Source: Apostichopus japonicus (lineage: Eukaryota; Echinodermata; Holothuroidea; Aspidochirotida; Stichopodidae). From it: a DNA stretch of 64,000 nt. Each line of letters opens with the position of its first letter. Position 1 is the first letter of the stretch. The notes below the pieces were generated by a model. It had not been told where the DNA came from. It did not search any database and saw nothing but the letters and a program-made list of their open reading frames with translations. This document shows, piece after piece, positions 62,641-64,000 of the stretch. The position numbers and the translations under genes are program-made. Location: assembly GCF_037975245.1 (NCBI RefSeq), contig NC_092580.1, forward strand, positions 3,696,501 through 3,760,500, read 5' to 3'.

Positions 62641-64000
62641 ATTGCAAGCATGCATTGTTAATGTTACTTGTTAGGCTACATCACATTCGTGCGAGTCTGT
62701 ATGCAGCTGCAGTCTAGTGTTAATATTCTGGCTGACATTGGTTCGTTTAGTTGTACGCAGTGTATGTTGTCAGGCCTAGCCTATCGTTACACTAAACTAG
62801 CCAATATACTCAAATAGCACCTGCATTAATAATACAACTTACTATTTGGCCTATAAACGTCCCGAATTTTAATGATAAAAGTGCACATCCTTGATTTTCA
62901 GTAGATGCTTAGGCTTTGTAATAATACTTGGTGTTCTGGTCACAGCAGATGTCGATTTTCTGTTCCAAGTTGATACGAGACGCGGTCTCACTAATACTAG
63001 CAGTAGTACCGTGCCATCTTTTCAATAGGCCTGTGTACCGTACGTGTAGTGTGTGCGCGTGCGCGTGACGTTCACCGTACGTGCAAATGTCTGGAGTGAG
63101 CACCCCCCAACCCCATGGCACTAAATTCAGTGTTGACACTCCTGATCACTTTAAATGAGATCTTTCTTATCATCGCGCCGCATATTAATAAGATGTGTGG
63201 TACATGGTCGGCCAAATGGGGAATCATGAGCAAGTTCGGAGACCCTTTCCCGTGACCCCCCCCCCCGCACCGCTTGTCAGACCTGGCGATCGCGACAAAA
63301 TATACGTCGAAATTTACTTACATATTCCATGAGTTACAGTAATGAGCTATGAAAAGTACTATAATTCTTGCTATGTCTCGGTGTGTGTCCTATGGCGAAA
63401 CGCACAGATTTGACAAATATATGACGGTTCTGTGAAGTCTGAAGTATCCAGATGGGTGAAACTGAAGAGATGACGCGGTGTCGGGGCTGATTCAGGTTTT
63501 CACCTTATCATGTGAACTATAAGATGGAAATGTTTGCAACATCCTATAGAAAAACCTTCTAGCCTGAAAACAATGTGAATGTGGGGTACGTGAGGGGGGG
63601 GCAGGTCACATGAAGGGAACCTCTAAAGAGCCATTTAAAGAAAAAAGAACAGCACCTTTCGATAAAACAGTAAAATTTTTAATTTCTGTAGTTTAGAAAC
63701 TCTCCCCCCCCCCCAGCATAAATCCATGGGTTGTGTGGAAGGTGTATACCCCTAGCTCCCCCTTCCCAAAACTCTTTTTGTCAACACAACCAAAAACAAC
63801 CAAAAACGTAAAGCACATATTTGCACAATCCCAGTGTAGACCTTATGAAATACCTAATTTATAGCCCAAATATGCCTCAGAATGCAGCAATTTATGTCTG
63901 TTTAATGGGGAAGGGGCCAATCCCCATTAAAAGGGCGTTGACTTGATGGACCTCCGAGCCACAATCTGTTCTTATTCAAATCACTGATCAATGCTGCATA
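62641..64000. other. No gene supported
   Basis: Contains C-runs at about 63260 and 63705 and a G-run near 63595. A minus-strand frame at 62909-63139 ends in a plausible-looking SRINLEQKIDICCDQ segment, but it has no family match and no clear splice sites. Confidence 0.45.

Overview
The window looks like nuclear DNA of a marine invertebrate deuterostome, most likely an echinoderm. The support is indirect. Genes are split by GT-AG introns of up to about 10 kb, the DNA is AT-rich, simple repeats and TAGGCCTA-like words recur, CR1-like LINEs and hAT-like elements are present, and one gene belongs to the RD3 family. Nothing prokaryotic is visible: no operons, no CRISPR array, no rRNA. Exact taxonomy cannot be fixed from the sequence alone.

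Layout. 1-12 kb: no recognisable gene, only simple repeats and small inverted repeats. 12-15 kb: an RD3-like gene on the minus strand (CDS 14216-14821) with a long perfect-looking hairpin (12165-12369) downstream. 17-30 kb: a complete BRK1/HSPC300 gene on the plus strand in three coding exons (17247-17367, 19894-19976, 30046-30072; 76 codons before the stop). Its 10-kb second intron holds two MITE-like elements and two tandem repeats. 30-40 kb: mainly repeats and unassigned DNA. 40-44 kb: a plus-strand gene of unrecognised family starting at 40247 and ending at 44107. 46-48 kb: tandem tRNA-like repeats and a duplicated terminal-inverted-repeat element. 51-53 kb: three exon-like blocks of the 3' end of an adducin gene on the minus strand, including the MARCKS-like tail. 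53-63 kb: a transposon cluster. It has two minus-strand CR1-like LINE fragments flanking two inverted copies of a TTAA-bounded element of about 1.7 kb; one LINE fragment is split by a 1007-bp hAT-like insertion with an 8-bp target duplication.

Two of the four genes act on actin: BRK1 (WAVE complex, Arp2/3 activation) and adducin (spectrin-actin junctions, barbed-end capping). RD3 relatives in vertebrates regulate retinal guanylate cyclase. No functional linkage among them can be claimed from position alone.

Most notable observations: in-frame stop codons in both adducin exons upstream of the MARCKS tail although exon phases still fit; the inverted pair of TTAA elements, one with a frameshifted THAP zinc-finger exon exactly where the other has a different exon-like segment; the nested hAT insertion; and a tandem array of tRNA-like units.
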